From the NCBI RefSeq assembly GCF_032854445.1, contig NC_088295.1, positions 44,691,385 through 44,755,384 on the forward strand: 64,000 bases of DNA. The letters are read 5' to 3'. The position numbers were made by a program, and so were the translations under genes. Position 1 is the stretch's first letter, and each line of letters begins with the position of its first letter. This document shows positions 52,687-64,000 of the stretch, in pieces. The DNA is from Liolophura sinensis (taxonomy: Eukaryota > Mollusca > Polyplacophora > Chitonida > Chitonidae). The notes beneath the pieces were generated by a model. That model was not told where the DNA came from. It made no database searches and saw only the letters and a program-made list of their open reading frames with translations.

Positions 52687-52747
52687 AAAACACCATAGCC
52701 CAAAACATCACAGCTCAAAACACCATAGCTCAAAACAGTGCAGATTA
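52687..52747. repeat. 15-bp tandem repeat, 4 copies
   Basis: AAAACACCATAGCCC, AAAACATCACAGCTC, AAAACACCATAGCTC and AAAACAGTGCAGATT follow one another at exactly 15 bp. It lies about 500 bp upstream (in gene direction) of the exon at 53209-53378's donor side, inside the 15-kb intron. Confidence 0.85.
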
Positions 52748-53208
52748 AAGCAAACAGTCTAATCACTAATCAACCAAGGTAGGTAGCTCAGTAAATGTTT
52801 CAGATGAGGTGATTTGAATAACATCTGATGAGTGATCAAGCACATATATTTACTTATTTATTTCAGCAGTTCTGGTTTATCGTCATACTGAAAAATCTTC
52901 TAACTAACACAAATGCGTTCAGTCTATAGGTGTAGAGCTCAAAGAAAACTACCATCTCCCATCATTTACCTGACAGATTCCACTCACCATAGCTGAACCG
53001 GCGAGTGAGGAGAGTTGGATTTAAGCTCAAAGCCTTGTTGTTCAAACCAATGTAACATTTAACCTCATTGGTCAAAAGTAGGATTCAGCTGAATATTTTG
53101 GCCAACACTGTGGTAGTGTTCTTTGAGGCGTTCATGCTAGAAAGCACAAAATATGTACACATTCTTCACAAATATATTATAACATAAAAAAAGACAACTA
53201 TAACTTAC

Positions 53209-53378
53209 CTGAGTTTTGGGGCTGGATGTTATTATTCTGTTGATTAAGTTGAGCTTTTAATCGTTCACTGTTGGAGGACTTTAGACGACTGTTTGCATTG
53301 GCATTGCTGGACTCGACTTTATTTACAGATGCTGATGACAACGATGACTTATTGGATTTGCTAAATGGTGACGGCAAT
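53209..53378 (-). CDS. NAV2/3-like: NAV exon: Ser/Asn-rich linker after the CH domain
   Basis: This 170-nt exon contains no internal ATG. With the preceding AG it forms Arg, then LPSPFSKSNKSS, so the junction reads SRLPSP as in vertebrate navigators. It continues as a Ser/Asn-rich segment ending in RLKAQLNQQNNN and a Gln/Pro tail. The acceptor is TTATTTTTACCAG and the donor is TCAG followed by GTAAGT. Entry phase 2 and exit phase 1 both fit. No folded domain is seen; it is expected to be disordered and to contribute basic residues for microtubule or membrane contacts. Confidence 0.9.
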
Positions 53379-54233
53379 CTGGTAAAAATAAAGCGAAAAT
53401 CAATTCAGTAATGGATTTGTCACTCAGCCATGGGTTTATTTCTGTATTTTTTTGATGATTGACAGATTGACTGTTGTTTAAACGCCATACTTTAGAACTT
53501 TCTTCTTATATTATGCTATAGTTAAATTTATGGGTGGAGGAGATGGGAGTGCCCTGGGTAAATCACTAAGCATATTTATGTTACTGATGAACTTTCCCAA
53601 TGCAATATGTACAAATTTAAAAACCTTGTTGGTGGTAGACAAGTGGCCTTCAATGAACTGTAAAGCTTGGCATGCAAAAGAACCTAAGACCCAACTCAAC
53701 TTACATGTAATTGTTTTGTTTGGTCGTAAGATCTTGTACATGTATGGATGCAGTTCCTTGAAGCTGTATGGTCACTGGTGACAGGAACTAATGAGAAACT
53801 AAAAATTCTCTGACTCAAGCCACGATCGAACCCTCACCCTTCATGCCATGTAGTTAGGAGTTGCTCAGCTATTACACTGAGCCACTTCTCACATCCCACC
53901 CTTTAGTGATGGAAGACAAAATTTCAGAAGTTGGGCTACACTAACAGGACTAGCGCGCTATTTTTGCTTCAAAATTCACTTGAAAAAGTGCATTTTTGTT
54001 TTTCAAGTGCAAATAAAATAAAATAACTTCAGATGCTGACACTCATATTTTTCAAGTTGAAAATCATCCTACTCTAAAACAAAAACAAAACAAATCCTGA
54101 AAACACCTCTCAAAACGAAAATCTCCAATCAGGCAAAACAAGTAACTATTTTTATGGGAATACTTGAAGGTCAAATACCGTATGTTCTGTATTAAAAGAA
54201 GCTGGATTTCTCGGTTGGAAATGTTGAGTTTAC
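53379..54233. other. NAV intron, 855 bp
   Basis: GTAAAC...TTACCAG intron containing the tRNA-like SINE head at about 53780-53900; nothing else recognised. Confidence 0.88.
53780..53900 (-). mobile_element. tRNA-like SINE head
   Basis: On the minus strand GTGGCTCAGTGTAATAGCTG resembles a tRNA A box, and about 45 bp later GAGGGTTCGATCGTGG carries a B box. This spacing is that of an RNA polymerase III promoter in a tRNA-derived SINE. The rest does not form a cloverleaf good enough for a functional tRNA and does not match the tail of the other SINE copies here, so it is a fragment or another family. Confidence 0.5.
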
Positions 54234-54501
54234 CTTGATATCATTTCCCCGCCATTGAGCTGGTTGGGTTGGGTGGGGGTTGAACCTCCACATGAAGCAC
54301 TAGAGTTACATCCCCCTCCTTGACCTTTATTTTCTCCACTAGGTGGTGGGTCAGTGTTAATTTGAACAGTCTTCTCTTTGTCGCTGTCCTTATCTTTGTC
54401 CTTGCCTTTATGTGACTGTTGTTGAGACTTCTGCTGCTGTTTAAATCGAGAAAGGCTGAAGAACAGACCTAAAATTGCCTTCAAATTGCCATCTTTTATA
54501 T
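54234..54501 (-). CDS. NAV2/3-like: NAV exon: end of CH domain and Gln/Lys-rich linker
   Basis: The 268-nt exon completes an Asp codon (G from the previous exon plus AT) and reads IKDGNLKAILGLFFSLSR followed by FKQQQ. This is the diagnostic end of the navigator CH domain (NGNLKAILGLFFSLSRYKQQQ in vertebrates). The rest is a low-complexity linker: a Gln run, an alternating Lys/Asp stretch (KGKDKDKDSDKEK), then a Gly/Ser/Pro-rich part. The acceptor is a strong pyrimidine tract ending TTTTTAG, and the donor is AAG followed by GTAAAC. It enters in phase 1 and exits in phase 2, matching its neighbours. An open frame runs upstream into the intron, but that part is not coding by this model. Confidence 0.95.
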
Positions 54502-56818
54502 CTAAAAAGAAAGAGAAACACAAAGAGATAGATGAGAAAGATTGGCCACCGCCGATGATTTGCATGTGACTTCAAACTTTCTATACATTCCAGCAAACCA
54601 TTAAACTGAAGCCTCGCATATCTGATCAAATTAGATGCAGCAAATTAATTCATATAGGAGAAAAATTCAAACAGTCAAAGACTCATTGATTAATACGCAA
54701 GAACATTACTATGACGGGAAGAACACTTAAGAAAATTGCAATTTCACTTAGCCATTTTGTTTTTTTCCTGATAATTTGAGAGACAAATTACACCGAAATA
54801 ACACACAAATTAATCAGCATTATTTTCGAATAATAGTTGTAAATCACATCAACCCTGGACAAGATCGAATTGTAAGGGAGGCAATAACATTTTTATGTGC
54901 CTTGAACGTCAGCAGTTAAAGAAAACTGCAATACTACTGGTACTCTCATTTGCAAAGGTAATAACTAAAAGCAGAAGTTGTTCTTGCTGTTTAGAGTTGC
55001 CTCCCTTTTGCAAAAAACAAAACTGAGTAATCCTGCTTCATTCACACTGGCACTATAATCATGGTATTAAAAATGTGTATTCATGATGGGCAAACAACCA
55101 AAATACAAACAAAAGAAAGGATGCAAAAAGTCTCGTAAAGCCATTTCATTAGAATTAATTATACAATTTTCTATGAAGTATTTATTGGTTTCTCAGCCTT
55201 AAGATCAAGCTTGCAGCCAGTTTTATTTATTTCTGCACTTAAATATTTCCGGACATTCAATGAATGTTGGATAAAGTAATTTTAAATAATTCATGTGAGA
55301 ATAAATTAACATGAATGAACAGAAAAATCTGTCAGATTGTGCTTTTTACATGGCTATTAAAATACATCTGTTATATCACCTAATATAGCAATCAACAGTA
55401 ATCAGAACAAATACATTTATACAAAATTTGGAATTGTGGCCCAGTATACCTTTATGCGGAGCACATTTCAAGATTGTATGCCGTCCTTTCTTGGGCAGAC
55501 CCTGGAAATTTACATTTTTTGGGTAGACCCTGGAAATTTACATTTTTTGGGTAGACCCTGGAAATTTACATTTTTTGGGCAGACCCCTGAAATTAACATT
55601 TTCTGGGTATACCCTGGAAATTTACATGCATAAGGGTGTACATGATCTAATGTTCAAAACAAACATTTCATATATTTATAAGATTTGCATTTTAAAATTG
55701 AATCCTTGACAACATTAATTCTTTTATGCAAAATAGTATGTGTTGATACTATGGTATAATGAAACTTAGCTGCTGTCTGCTCAAAAGCATTATCAGATGA
55801 ATATGCTACGTCCAGTCATAGGCCTTGTAATAAAGGTCCCAAGGAGTTCTTTCTCTAGTATTTCAATAGTACAGCTTTAAGCTTGGGAAAACAATTCACT
55901 TCAGACAGTCTGTTGACATTTGGGATTTTAGGACAGCTAGACAAGAGCGACAGTCTGCTCTTAAGACCAACACTAAACATAATAGAAATCCTTAATATAC
56001 AGCAGGAAAATGTCACTGATTACGGCTATCGCTGACAAACAGAAAACAGTTAACAACATTTTGAACAAATTAACTTCAAAACAACGGAACGGAGGACTTG
56101 ACCTTGTCCCGTTCATTGTCCTGAAAAAGGAAATTAGTGAAAGATCTTTTGCTCTTGTGCTAAGTGGCAAGCTGACAGAGCATATGTAAAGATTAGAAGG
56201 AAAACAAAGAGCTGAGCTCAATGAGTGAATATGTGCAGTCCATACAAAGTTCAGCAGTCAATTGTGTTATGTGGCACATTAGCTTTTTATATAATATTTT
56301 TATTCAGTACTGATAAAGCAAATGACCTAAACCTGACCAATGTGCATTAAGGAAGTATCAAGGTTGGTTCGAAACAAAAAAAATACTGGATTTGCATGAA
56401 ACTGGATACATGTACATTTACACTTCTCATACATATTTAAAAATTTTTTTCATATCTTATACTTGTATTCTGATCATATTTTCAACTTTCATACAATCAT
56501 CAATAAATGAAGAATACTGCATATGTCACTTCCAAACAATAGAAAAAAGCTTTTTTTCTTGAATATGATTTGAAAATTAGTATTTCACAAGCAGTAAAAA
56601 CTTTTCTAGTTGATAAACAAAAATACCTCAGTGGATACTACAATAATGAAATGAACATCACATATTTTTGTATTCTGCTGTGAACAAAGCAAATACCCTA
56701 AGCTGGTTCAACTTTTTTAATCAGCAGTTTTGCAAATCACATGTGCATATACCTTCTGATTTTATCATGTACTTCAATAATACATTTATGGAATGTTTTG
56801 ATTACTTAAGAGACTCAC
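54502..56818. other. NAV intron, 2317 bp
   Basis: GTGAGT...TTTTTAG intron splitting the CH domain between GLSAK and IKDGN. It contains the 29-bp tandem repeat at 55491-55630. AT-rich otherwise. Confidence 0.88.
55491..55630. repeat. 29-bp tandem repeat, about 5 copies
   Basis: The unit reads approximately TGGGTAGACCCTGGAAAT followed by TTACATTTTTT. The middle copies are nearly identical and the outer copies diverged (CAGACCCCTGAAATTAACA, TATACCCTGG). It lies in the intron between the two CH-encoding exons. The local plus-strand ORF across it is only the repeat being translated. Confidence 0.9.
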
Positions 56819-56891
56819 CTTTAGCGCTCAATCCTTCAACATTCACTCCCAAATTGCCAAGGAAGGTCAAACAGTTGTTTATATTCTCAAC
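56819..56891 (-). CDS. NAV2/3-like: NAV exon: middle of the CH domain
   Basis: This 73-nt internal exon encodes 24 residues beginning VENINNCLTFLG and containing GVNVEGLSAK. It matches the CH-domain helix that reads IENIDACLNFLAAKG...GLSAEE in vertebrate NAV2/NAV3, as I remember it. It starts in phase 0 after a good acceptor (TGTGTGATTTCAG) and ends in phase 1 at AAAG followed by the donor GTGAGT. CH domains of this single type are expected to act in actin or signalling contacts rather than strong actin binding by themselves. The preceding exon, which should end in something like SQM, is not found up to 64000. It is the most upstream exon visible and has no start codon. Confidence 0.93.
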
Positions 56892-58494
56892 CTGAAATCA
56901 CACAAAAAAGCAACGTGTTGAGAAACTACAAGAAAAAAATCATAAAACAAAAGGAATTTACAACATACCTACACTGAAAGCTAGCTGTATGTACGTTGTT
57001 GAAGAATTCTTACCTTTGACTCTGAGAACATGCATATACATGTACATGTATGTATGACAGGTATTGCTAAGGGTCCATACCTCAAACAAACACCTCAGTT
57101 CAATGAGTACTGAAACACATCTGACTAGCAGAGGAAAGGAAGAAATAAAGTGGTCAAATACATGCAGGTACGGCAGACAATTTTTACTATTTATTTATCT
57201 GTGACTTGAGTCTTCTTGATTTGCCCTTTGCGAAGTGTAGAGTTACAGCCCTTGGGGAATACTGAAGGGGGATCCCAGAAAGGTTACAAAGTTCTCCACT
57301 TTGTTAACCCAGGGCACATCAAAAGCAAACAGCTACTCTAACACTAGCCTGGTTTATTTCTCTTCTTCTCTGATCTTTTGTTCTTTCTCCAAGAGGTGGC
57401 ACCAATTATGGTCAAATCTCTTTGGTATCAGGTGGACAGAAAAAAAGTCAGAAAGACCATGTGTGCATAGGTATATGTACTCAAAGTCAAACTATTTTTC
57501 TTTTACACATGTTTTAAACCTGTCCAACCTTAAAATACACAAAAGTGAGCTATCATTTGCTTAGCCGATCATAGTGGTTTGCTTACCAGGAATCTGCTTG
57601 CTTTAATTATCCATGTCCCTCAAAGAATAACTGCCATTAAAATCAGCACCATTAGTTTAACCTAGCTAGGATGACAAATGAAACATCTTTACTTCAAGCC
57701 CGGTCCATGTAAATACAAGTTATTTCTTTTTTCAGCCTGACCAAACAACTTATGATGTCACGTGTATAGGCGTAGGCCTACCATGATGGCAGTTGTTCAC
57801 TTAGAAAGAGGCAAATGTTGCATTTTTGGACCAAATATAAATGCATTAAAAGAAGCTTGATCACTTTTGAGGCCAAAAATATGTATGCAATGTGTTATAG
57901 TTTTATTTTCATCAGATAATGTTCTCTTATCGCTCTAAACACTGGCCTTACAATGGAATGGACTGATGAACATGTTAGAACTTGCAATATCAGTCTAAAT
58001 ATTTAAATTATCCAAGAAAAGCCTTGCTGAGTTGGCAGAATGATAAAGCAACATATGGGCAAAATGTCAGGAAAAATAATACCACTCAAATTACTTGTAA
58101 AATTTAGACTTCTTCCACAGAACACCATTTTTGTAGCCGTAACTGTAGTTACATGTAGTAGCTCACTGGTTCCGTGCAGACTAAGGCATGGTTTATCAAT
58201 GACACCTATAACAATCAATAGTCGATTTGCTGGTTCTAATGAAAACCACTGATTAAGCAAACATACAGATGTAACTGGTGATAAATCCGTGTAATCTAAA
58301 GCTAACCTAATACTGTGAGCAACTGTCAAGAGCTAGACAAATTCACATTATTTTTCTCACCATTACAAAATCTATCACTTTTCCTGTTGGTGACAGGGGA
58401 GGAGGGGCGAGGCAAATGAAGGAAGCTTATTTTCCCCCAGCGCAAGTATTATTAAATGGCAAGACTTGGTCATACTGTGCAGGCTATGTGTCAT

Positions 58495-58900
58495 AAAACT
58501 CTCTCTTTATGCCGGTCATCGAACTGACGGACAAACCGGCCCGGTGGCTTGCTGGATGCCCTAATTTTACTTTGCCGGCCGGCACGGCATGATCATCATC
58601 TTTTGCTGGAAAGGCAAGCTCTGCAGTCATGTAATCAAGATTTCGATATTATGCGGAAACATCCATCGTCCCTCTGTAGTTTGTAACAAAGGCTAATCAG
58701 GATGAGTCATGTCAGGAGAGAGTTTCTATCTGAGAGTGGGTTAGCAGAAGCATTGCCATAGCTCAGCATCATAGCCCTTCAGCAACAAACAACCCCCAAG
58801 TTCCTTTAGCCTTTTCTCGTTGTCCTTTCCAATATGTCTTCATGGCCTTCAAATATCACCTTAAATTGCCCAGACTCGCTTTGGCGTCGGCTTTTTTAGC
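58495..58900. promoter_or_regulatory. CpG-containing, repeat-free intronic block, possible regulatory element
   Basis: This block contrasts with the AT-rich intron around it. It has GCCGGT and ACCGGC as an inverted pair 24 bp apart, the palindrome GCCGGCCGGC, and an AP-1-like TGAGTCAT. No open frame or splice signal of the navigator type is present. An enhancer or internal promoter role is inferred from composition alone. Confidence 0.2.
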
Positions 58901-59541
58901 ACAAATTTTCCTTATGACTGGAGATGTTATAGCATACAAGAGTCATGAGTTAAAACACCAGAGGAAAGTTTAAGGCTTATTCGCAAATAATGCTAAAACA
59001 GGAAAGTCTGATCTAAATGCTGGCATTCTGGTTACAGAAGACTGGATCCAGATCTTTAAGCACAGTCAATCATTCGGCTAATGTTGACAGTTGATAAATG
59101 GAACTTCTCAGCTCTAAATCCTGGCATTGTCTGGACAGTGGAGCTGTCCATTACTGGTACTGATGAACTGCCTGGATGGAGGAATCAGGGTTTAGCAACA
59201 GGCTCTAAGGGGAATGTTCCTCCATCCAGAAGGACAAGCTTAACAAAGATGACTGTTTCCTAAACATTTCCTTATGTTCCCAACAGACACATTCTTAGAA
59301 TTGAACATGGCACATGCTGAGATGAGGGGGTCATCACCATTAAGCAATTTTCTTGACCACTTTTCCAGATTCCAGCTGACCACTGGCTACTTGATTAGAG
59401 TCAAAGAATAAAGAGAGACATACCAGATTTGGACAACTTGCCAGCTTGTGGTAAAGTGATATCAATAAACAAAGATTCAACATCCAGGACTGTTGACCCT
59501 TTAGCACTCCCTGCAAGATTATTTGCTTAAAAAAATCCAAA

Positions 59542-60091
59542 GGGCTGACTGTGGGCTAGAATGGCTGACTGTGGGATAGAAGAGCTGACTGGGTTGACTG
59601 CAGGCTAGAAGGGCTGACTGCAGGCTAGAAGGGCTGAATGTGGGCTAGAAGGGCTGAATGTGGGCTAGAAGGGCTGACTGATGACTAGGCTGACTGTGGG
59701 CTAGAGGGCTGACTGGGCTGACTGTGGATTAGAAGAGCTGACTGGGCTAACTGCGGGCTAGAAGGGCTGACTGTGGGCTAGAAGGGCTGACTGCTGACTA
59801 GGTTGACTGTGGGCTAGGAGGGCCGACTGGGCTGACTGTGGGCTAGAATGGCTGACAGTGGGCTAGAAGGGCTGACTGTGGGCTAGACAAGCTGACTGGG
59901 CTGACTGTGGGCTAGAAGGGCTGACTGTGGGCTAGAAGGGCTGACTGTGGGCTAGAATGACTGACTGGGCTGACTGTGGGCTAGAATGGCTGACTGGGCT
60001 GGCTGTGGGCTAGATGAGCTGACTGGGCTGACTGCAGGCTAGAAGGCTGACTGTGGGCTAGAATGGCTGTCTGTGGGCTAGAAGGGCTAGA
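59542..60091. repeat. 20-bp minisatellite, about 27 units
   Basis: The consensus unit is GGGCTGACTGTGGGCTAGAA. Variants include GACTGCAGGCTAGAA and GAATGTGGGCTAGAA, plus interspersed half-units GAGCTGACTGG and TGACTAGG, giving a higher-order pattern. It lies in the intron upstream of the CH exon at 56819-56891. The G-rich strand is the plus strand, antisense to the gene. Confidence 0.93.
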
Positions 60092-61843
60092 ATTCAAATC
60101 AATCACCAACTGCTTTGGTTTCTTAAACAGTTTTTATACAGTGAGTTCACAGATGAAATTTTCATACAGAAAACAGTCGAGAGAATATCTCTGCCGGAAG
60201 ATCATTTGTTAAATTCATCAATAAAATTAACATTATAATACCCAAAAACATGGGGTTAAAGAACACTAGAGAGAGGGGCAGATTTTCTTGCCAGTCATGT
60301 GCTATATCTGTTTCACACCCAAGCCTTTACAACTACTTGGCCAGCCAGACCATTAGGTTTATAAGCTTTCAATTGTTATGGCAATCAGTGAAAGAGCATG
60401 GACTGAGCACTCCATTTTCGCTGCCCGAGTATCATATCAGCCTTGCCCAGGCAGAGTATGGAGTGAAAAATGAAGCGTGAGTAGTATTAATTATAGATTA
60501 GATATGGCAATTTGTAGAAGCTGCCTGATACACTTCAACATCTAGGCCTAAGCACTTGCCCTTATCCCCGGGATTTGTCACAAGCCAGAAAATCCCCTGC
60601 TAAACAATTTTTTGACCAATATTGCTGCAAGACAACTGTTAACTGAGTATTACAGCAAAGCAATGTGAGCCGAATGTTGATCCGAGGTGACATGTGAGCT
60701 TTACAGCAATGTGTTAGGGTATTAATCAACTTTCCCAGACATGACAAAATGTCTCTGCAAAAACCCTAGAACTTTCTTTTTTCCCATGATAACAAAGAAA
60801 GAGTGATGGAAATATTATGAGAAGACACTATCTACAAACTACAAATAACAAAGTCAAAAGATTCAATGCTGTAAAACGGTAAAATGGAAAGAAAACCCAC
60901 TGGTTCTCTCTCATGCATTTTTAATATTCCTATTAAAACATATCATACTTTGAGAAGATTCTGATAGATGGAAAAATTGATTTGACTTTTGTCTGGCAGC
61001 TGAAGTCTACAAGTTTGCAGACAGGAACGTTGACCATTGGCTTGGCTCAGTGGATTACTGCTTTGCTGCATAATCTTTCAAACTGTCATTAAAGGCTTCC
61101 TTTTTCTGGATAGATGACGAAAGATGAGGACTATTTCACCTTCAGGCCACCATAAACCAAGAATGAAATCAATATAATGCCATTTGATGGATTCACTCGT
61201 TAGTGTTGAAATTCCCCGACAGAGTGAGGACAAGACCTGTATTGTCGGGAGCCCAGTGGTGCTGGCGTAAGTGATGAACACTTATGGGATCAATGTTTGA
61301 AACACCCCATGACCAATAATCAGCTCCAAAGGTTCCGCAGAAAATGCTTGCCCTCTCTGGTGACCTCAGCATGTCTTGTGTTACAATCCAGGAAACATGT
61401 TACTCTTGATCTGCCAGAAATCATGTTCTGTCAACTCAGACGTAAGCTATGTTTACACCACCACCAGGGCTTTGGCTACCCTAGCTGCCAATCAATTCAC
61501 CAATTAAAAAAACCCAAATTTTCAGTCTCTTTAGGTCTTGACCGTGAGCAGGATGAAGCATTACTTTCCATCATAGTCAGACACTGAGCAATAGCTTGTA
61601 AATAACTTGAACCTAACATAGACAATGATCTGATCAATAAAGCAAACAGATACGGGTTCTTGATTCTCAAGTACCATGATGAAGCCATATCGTAAGAAAT
61701 AATGCTGATTTGCCAGTAAGTATTCCTGGCACCAGGAAACGCAAATGTTTCTACAAAATGCTGACTATGATGTAAGAATAATTAAACAAACCAAAAGGAA
61801 CAAGCATATTCCAAAAATCTATGTCCAAAGGCCTGATACCAAA

Positions 61844-61995
61844 TTTATTTGTTTATTTATTTGATTAGTGTTTTATGCTGTACTCAAGAATATTTCACAT
61901 ACAATGCCAGCCAGCATTATGGTGGGAGGAAACCGGACAGAGCCTGGGGGAAATCCATGACCATCCACAGGGTACTGGCACAACTTCCACACCTT
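61844..61995 (-). mobile_element. SINE fragment, tRNA head missing
   Basis: The plus strand shows TTTATTTGTTTATTTATTTG, then GTTTTATGCTGTACTCAAGA, AATATTTCAC and GGTGGGAGGAAACCGGACAG. These are the tail and central block of the element at 43803-44046. Similarity fades after GGTACTGGCA, so the 5' tRNA-like head is absent, as expected for a 5'-truncated insertion. No flanking duplication was evident. Divergence suggests an older copy. Confidence 0.75.
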
Positions 61996-64000
61996 GATGC
62001 CAACTATGCAGCCTTATACATGAATCATACTTGAAATGAGGTTATGTATCATTTTCTGGGCTTCACAAAGAGAAGAGAACGCACGCAATTTTACACAAAT
62101 TATGCAAACTTGTGAAGGCTGAGAAACTTAAAACATTGCTCTGGACTGATTTTCTCTTGAACTTCTATGAAATTTCAAAATCTTGTACATCAAACAAATA
62201 ATTGTAGAGGTAAAATGCTTATGTGCAGCACAGTGTCACACTCTAAATTACTTTATGATGACTGCTTTGAAGATATACTAAAAGCATCTCATCATGAAAT
62301 ACCTTTAAGAAAGATGCCACAAGGCTTCCTTTTCACTGAAAATGAAATACTGGCAAAGGCCATTTTTCGTGATGTCGGCATTTTGAAGTTCACAAAGGAC
62401 TGCTTCAATACGCAGAAACATAAACAGCTCTGTCACTTAGGTTACCAGAAGAATAGGATAATAAAAAGCCATACTAGCTGGAGTCACACTTTGTTATTGT
62501 TCCCCTGATGCCGTTAATACAGCACATTTGACAATGGACCCATTCCTTGTTGATGTCCAACAGAACTGACTTCTCCTGACTATATGTGCTTCTCCAAGGC
62601 ATTTGGAGACATCTTACCCAGGGAATGAAACACAGATTTCCCTCTCCCAATATTTACATTCAGACATCTGGCATTGTAGACACAATAAAACAGTTCTCTC
62701 AAGTAATGGACAACAGGATTTTTCTGCTCATACTACAGTCCAAACGATTTCATTTCCTGGGACACACCTATTAAATGTGGGCCTGATTTCCTTCGCTAAC
62801 GAAGAGCAATCCCCTTTGGAAAATCTACTGTGTTAAGATTTCTTCCCAGATTAGTTAAATCCTGGTAATAAAGCAGATTGGTGACCATCCTGTTCGATGT
62901 ATTTTGCTGTTTTCCTTTATGTACACAAGACAAGAACATAGATGTACATCTCTGAATCTTAAGTAGGCCTGTGCTCAACATTCCAGTGTCAATTATATGT
63001 TTATTATTATACCAAATCTATGAAAAAACAAATCCCAAGTAAGACATTTCTGAAAAAATGTAAGGAACCTCTCAGTTTATTTAATATGCAACACAGATTT
63101 GTTGTACTTTTCGTAAAACAAGTTTTCACGAAAGACCAAGCCATTGTGTGTGAAGTTAACACCTGGACGCCATTGGAGAATACAATGCAAAAACACAAAG
63201 GAATGTTCACTTGCAAACCATTCATGTTTAGCATTTAACTTCCTTCTGGAAGGAATGCAGACTCAAGCCTAGGGGTAGAAGCTTGTTTTAACAAGCTTAC
63301 ATAGCTGGTATGTCGCCTGATAGGGGCAGCCGACCACTATGTCAGTACTGCCCCTCAATAGGCCATAAAGATATCAGCGTTGGGGAAGCAGCACTCTACT
63401 TACAAGGGAATTGGGAAGAAAACAAAACAAAGATGAAGTACATGTTCTCATTATCTCAGCTCCTGTGATAACAAACTTGAGTGTTTTGTAATAAAAACAG
63501 CTATTTAGAGAAGGCCCATGAGTGTTGATGTTACAGTGAACTCAACACATGGGTTAGACAAGGTTGTCCAATTTTTTTGTCCATGAAACAACATCTATGC
63601 CAGTGTGGAAATTAACTTAACAGGCTCTGAAAGTCCCGAGCTGCAAGTAATTTGCTCTCAGAAGTCAACAGGTGACATTTAAGAGAGAGTCAGATTCCGT
63701 ATTTCATGGGCTCCTACAAGAACTGTAGTGTTGAAAGAAAAAGTGTATCAGAGATCCTTGTGTCAGGAACAAATGCTCATGTGTTAATTGTCCAAAGCTA
63801 AAGTTACCACAAAACTGTGCGACTGTATATTTATTTTGGTCCTCCACACACATCTCCAACCTCCCTTTAGGAGCTCTTTGCTGAAGACACAATGTAAACA
63901 TGATTAATGTCACAAATGTTTAGTCTGCCACAAACTTGTGTAGTAAACATGTAGAATTTTATAACACTAAACAATACCATGAATTAACCATCAAAGCCAA

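Larger units (their letters stand above)
37998..53208. other. NAV intron, 15.2 kb
   Basis: GTAAGT...TTTGTAG intron in phase 1. It contains the full-length SINE with target duplication, poly-C and G-rich runs, a 33-bp and a 15-bp tandem repeat and an AT palindrome. Several weak exon-like signals (for example 38653-38636) are discussed as findings or rejected. No independent gene was recognised. Confidence 0.85.
11090..56891 (-). other. NAV2/3-like (unc-53, sickie): Neuron navigator family gene, partial at both ends (locus span)
   Basis: This is the in-window part of a single minus-strand gene. Nine exons join with matching phases into 1586 uninterrupted codons. Recognition rests on several family signatures: the CH-domain end LKAILGLFFSLSR followed by KQQQ, the SRLPSP linker, the KFKFFNSKEKE basic block, paired SGYMSDGD and SGYMSEGG, DDSSSISSG, ETESMES, HGSNLSLVS and the coiled coil KLRREL...TTQLSAN. 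Navigators are large plus-tip proteins that couple microtubules to actin during axon guidance and cell migration. The CH domain points to the NAV2/NAV3 type; invertebrates usually have one such gene. The CH start and the C-terminal AAA+ domain are outside the window. Intron sizes run from 318 bp to 18.1 kb, so the whole gene must exceed 64 kb. Confidence 0.93.
56892..64000. other. Upstream NAV intron, at least 7.1 kb, open at the window edge
   Basis: No exon for the first half of the CH domain was found here; in particular there is no SQM-like end in phase 0 before a donor. Contents are the large 20-bp minisatellite, a truncated SINE and a CpG-containing block near 58.5-58.9 kb. Short open frames (61297-61587 and 62167-62508, plus strand) show no recognisable family. 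Confidence 0.75.

Noticed and set aside
58352-58374. A 23-nt exon-like interval (minus) with an excellent pyrimidine-rich acceptor and GTGAGA donor, phase 0 out, just upstream of the CH exon; reads KVIDFVM before VENIN.
   Set aside because: The CH domain should have about 14 residues of the VEDINGCP...SQM type here. The peptide does not match and would delete part of the fold.
62167-62508. A 113-codon plus-strand open frame.
   Set aside because: No similarity recognised and no gene context; also not a CH exon.
1-64000. CRISPR arrays, operons, rRNA or functional tRNA genes, integrated virus genes and toxin systems.
   Set aside because: Scanned for and not seen. The tandem arrays present are eukaryotic minisatellites, and the tRNA-like boxes belong to SINEs.

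Overview
The window is animal nuclear DNA: AT-rich, intron-dense, with GT-AG introns, microsatellites, a tRNA-derived SINE and a small TIR element. The SINE tail and its conserved block look like the dispersed V-SINE/RUDI-type repeats I associate with mollusc genomes, so a mollusc (bivalve or gastropod) is the best guess. This is recognition from memory and could not be searched. There are no bacterial operons, CRISPR arrays or rRNA/tRNA genes. Essentially everything supportable belongs to one large gene on the minus strand: an orthologue of the neuron navigator family (NAV1/2/3 of vertebrates, unc-53 of nematodes, sickie of flies). Nine exons could be placed by matching splice sites and reading phase. 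In order of transcription they are 56891-56819, 54501-54234, 53378-53209, 37997-35651, 17509-15816, 13495-13443, 12399-12376, 12057-11983 and 11143-11090. Joined, they give 4758 nt, exactly 1586 codons with no stop and with agreeing phase at all eight junctions. The gene is incomplete at both ends: the first half of the calponin-homology (CH) domain lies above 64000, and the later coiled coils and the AAA+ domain lie below position 1. Layout by transcript: (i) 64000-56892, an intron with a 20-bp minisatellite and a 5'-truncated SINE; (ii) 56891-53209, the end of the CH domain and the start of the Ser/Pro-rich linker; (iii) a 15-kb intron with a full-length SINE flanked by a 14-bp target duplication; (iv) a 2.35-kb exon with a cluster of SxIP end-binding motifs, an SH3-ligand motif and the SGYMSDGD/SGYMSEGG signature; (v) an 18-kb intron holding a candidate cassette exon (29169-29080) and a candidate alternative first exon in a GC-rich island (about 24090-23638); (vi) a 1.69-kb Ser-rich exon; (vii) four tiny exons of 53, 24, 75 and 54 nt leading into the coiled coil; (viii) an 11-kb terminal stretch that appears to be intron. 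The product is expected to be a microtubule plus-end and actin-linked protein for neurite and cell migration: the CH domain and SH3-ligand motif link to actin regulators, SxIP motifs to EB proteins, and the C-terminal AAA+ domain is off-window. I found no clearly novel system. The most promising leads are transcript-isoform features: symmetric micro-exons, a cassette exon, an internal promoter and a readthrough C-terminus.
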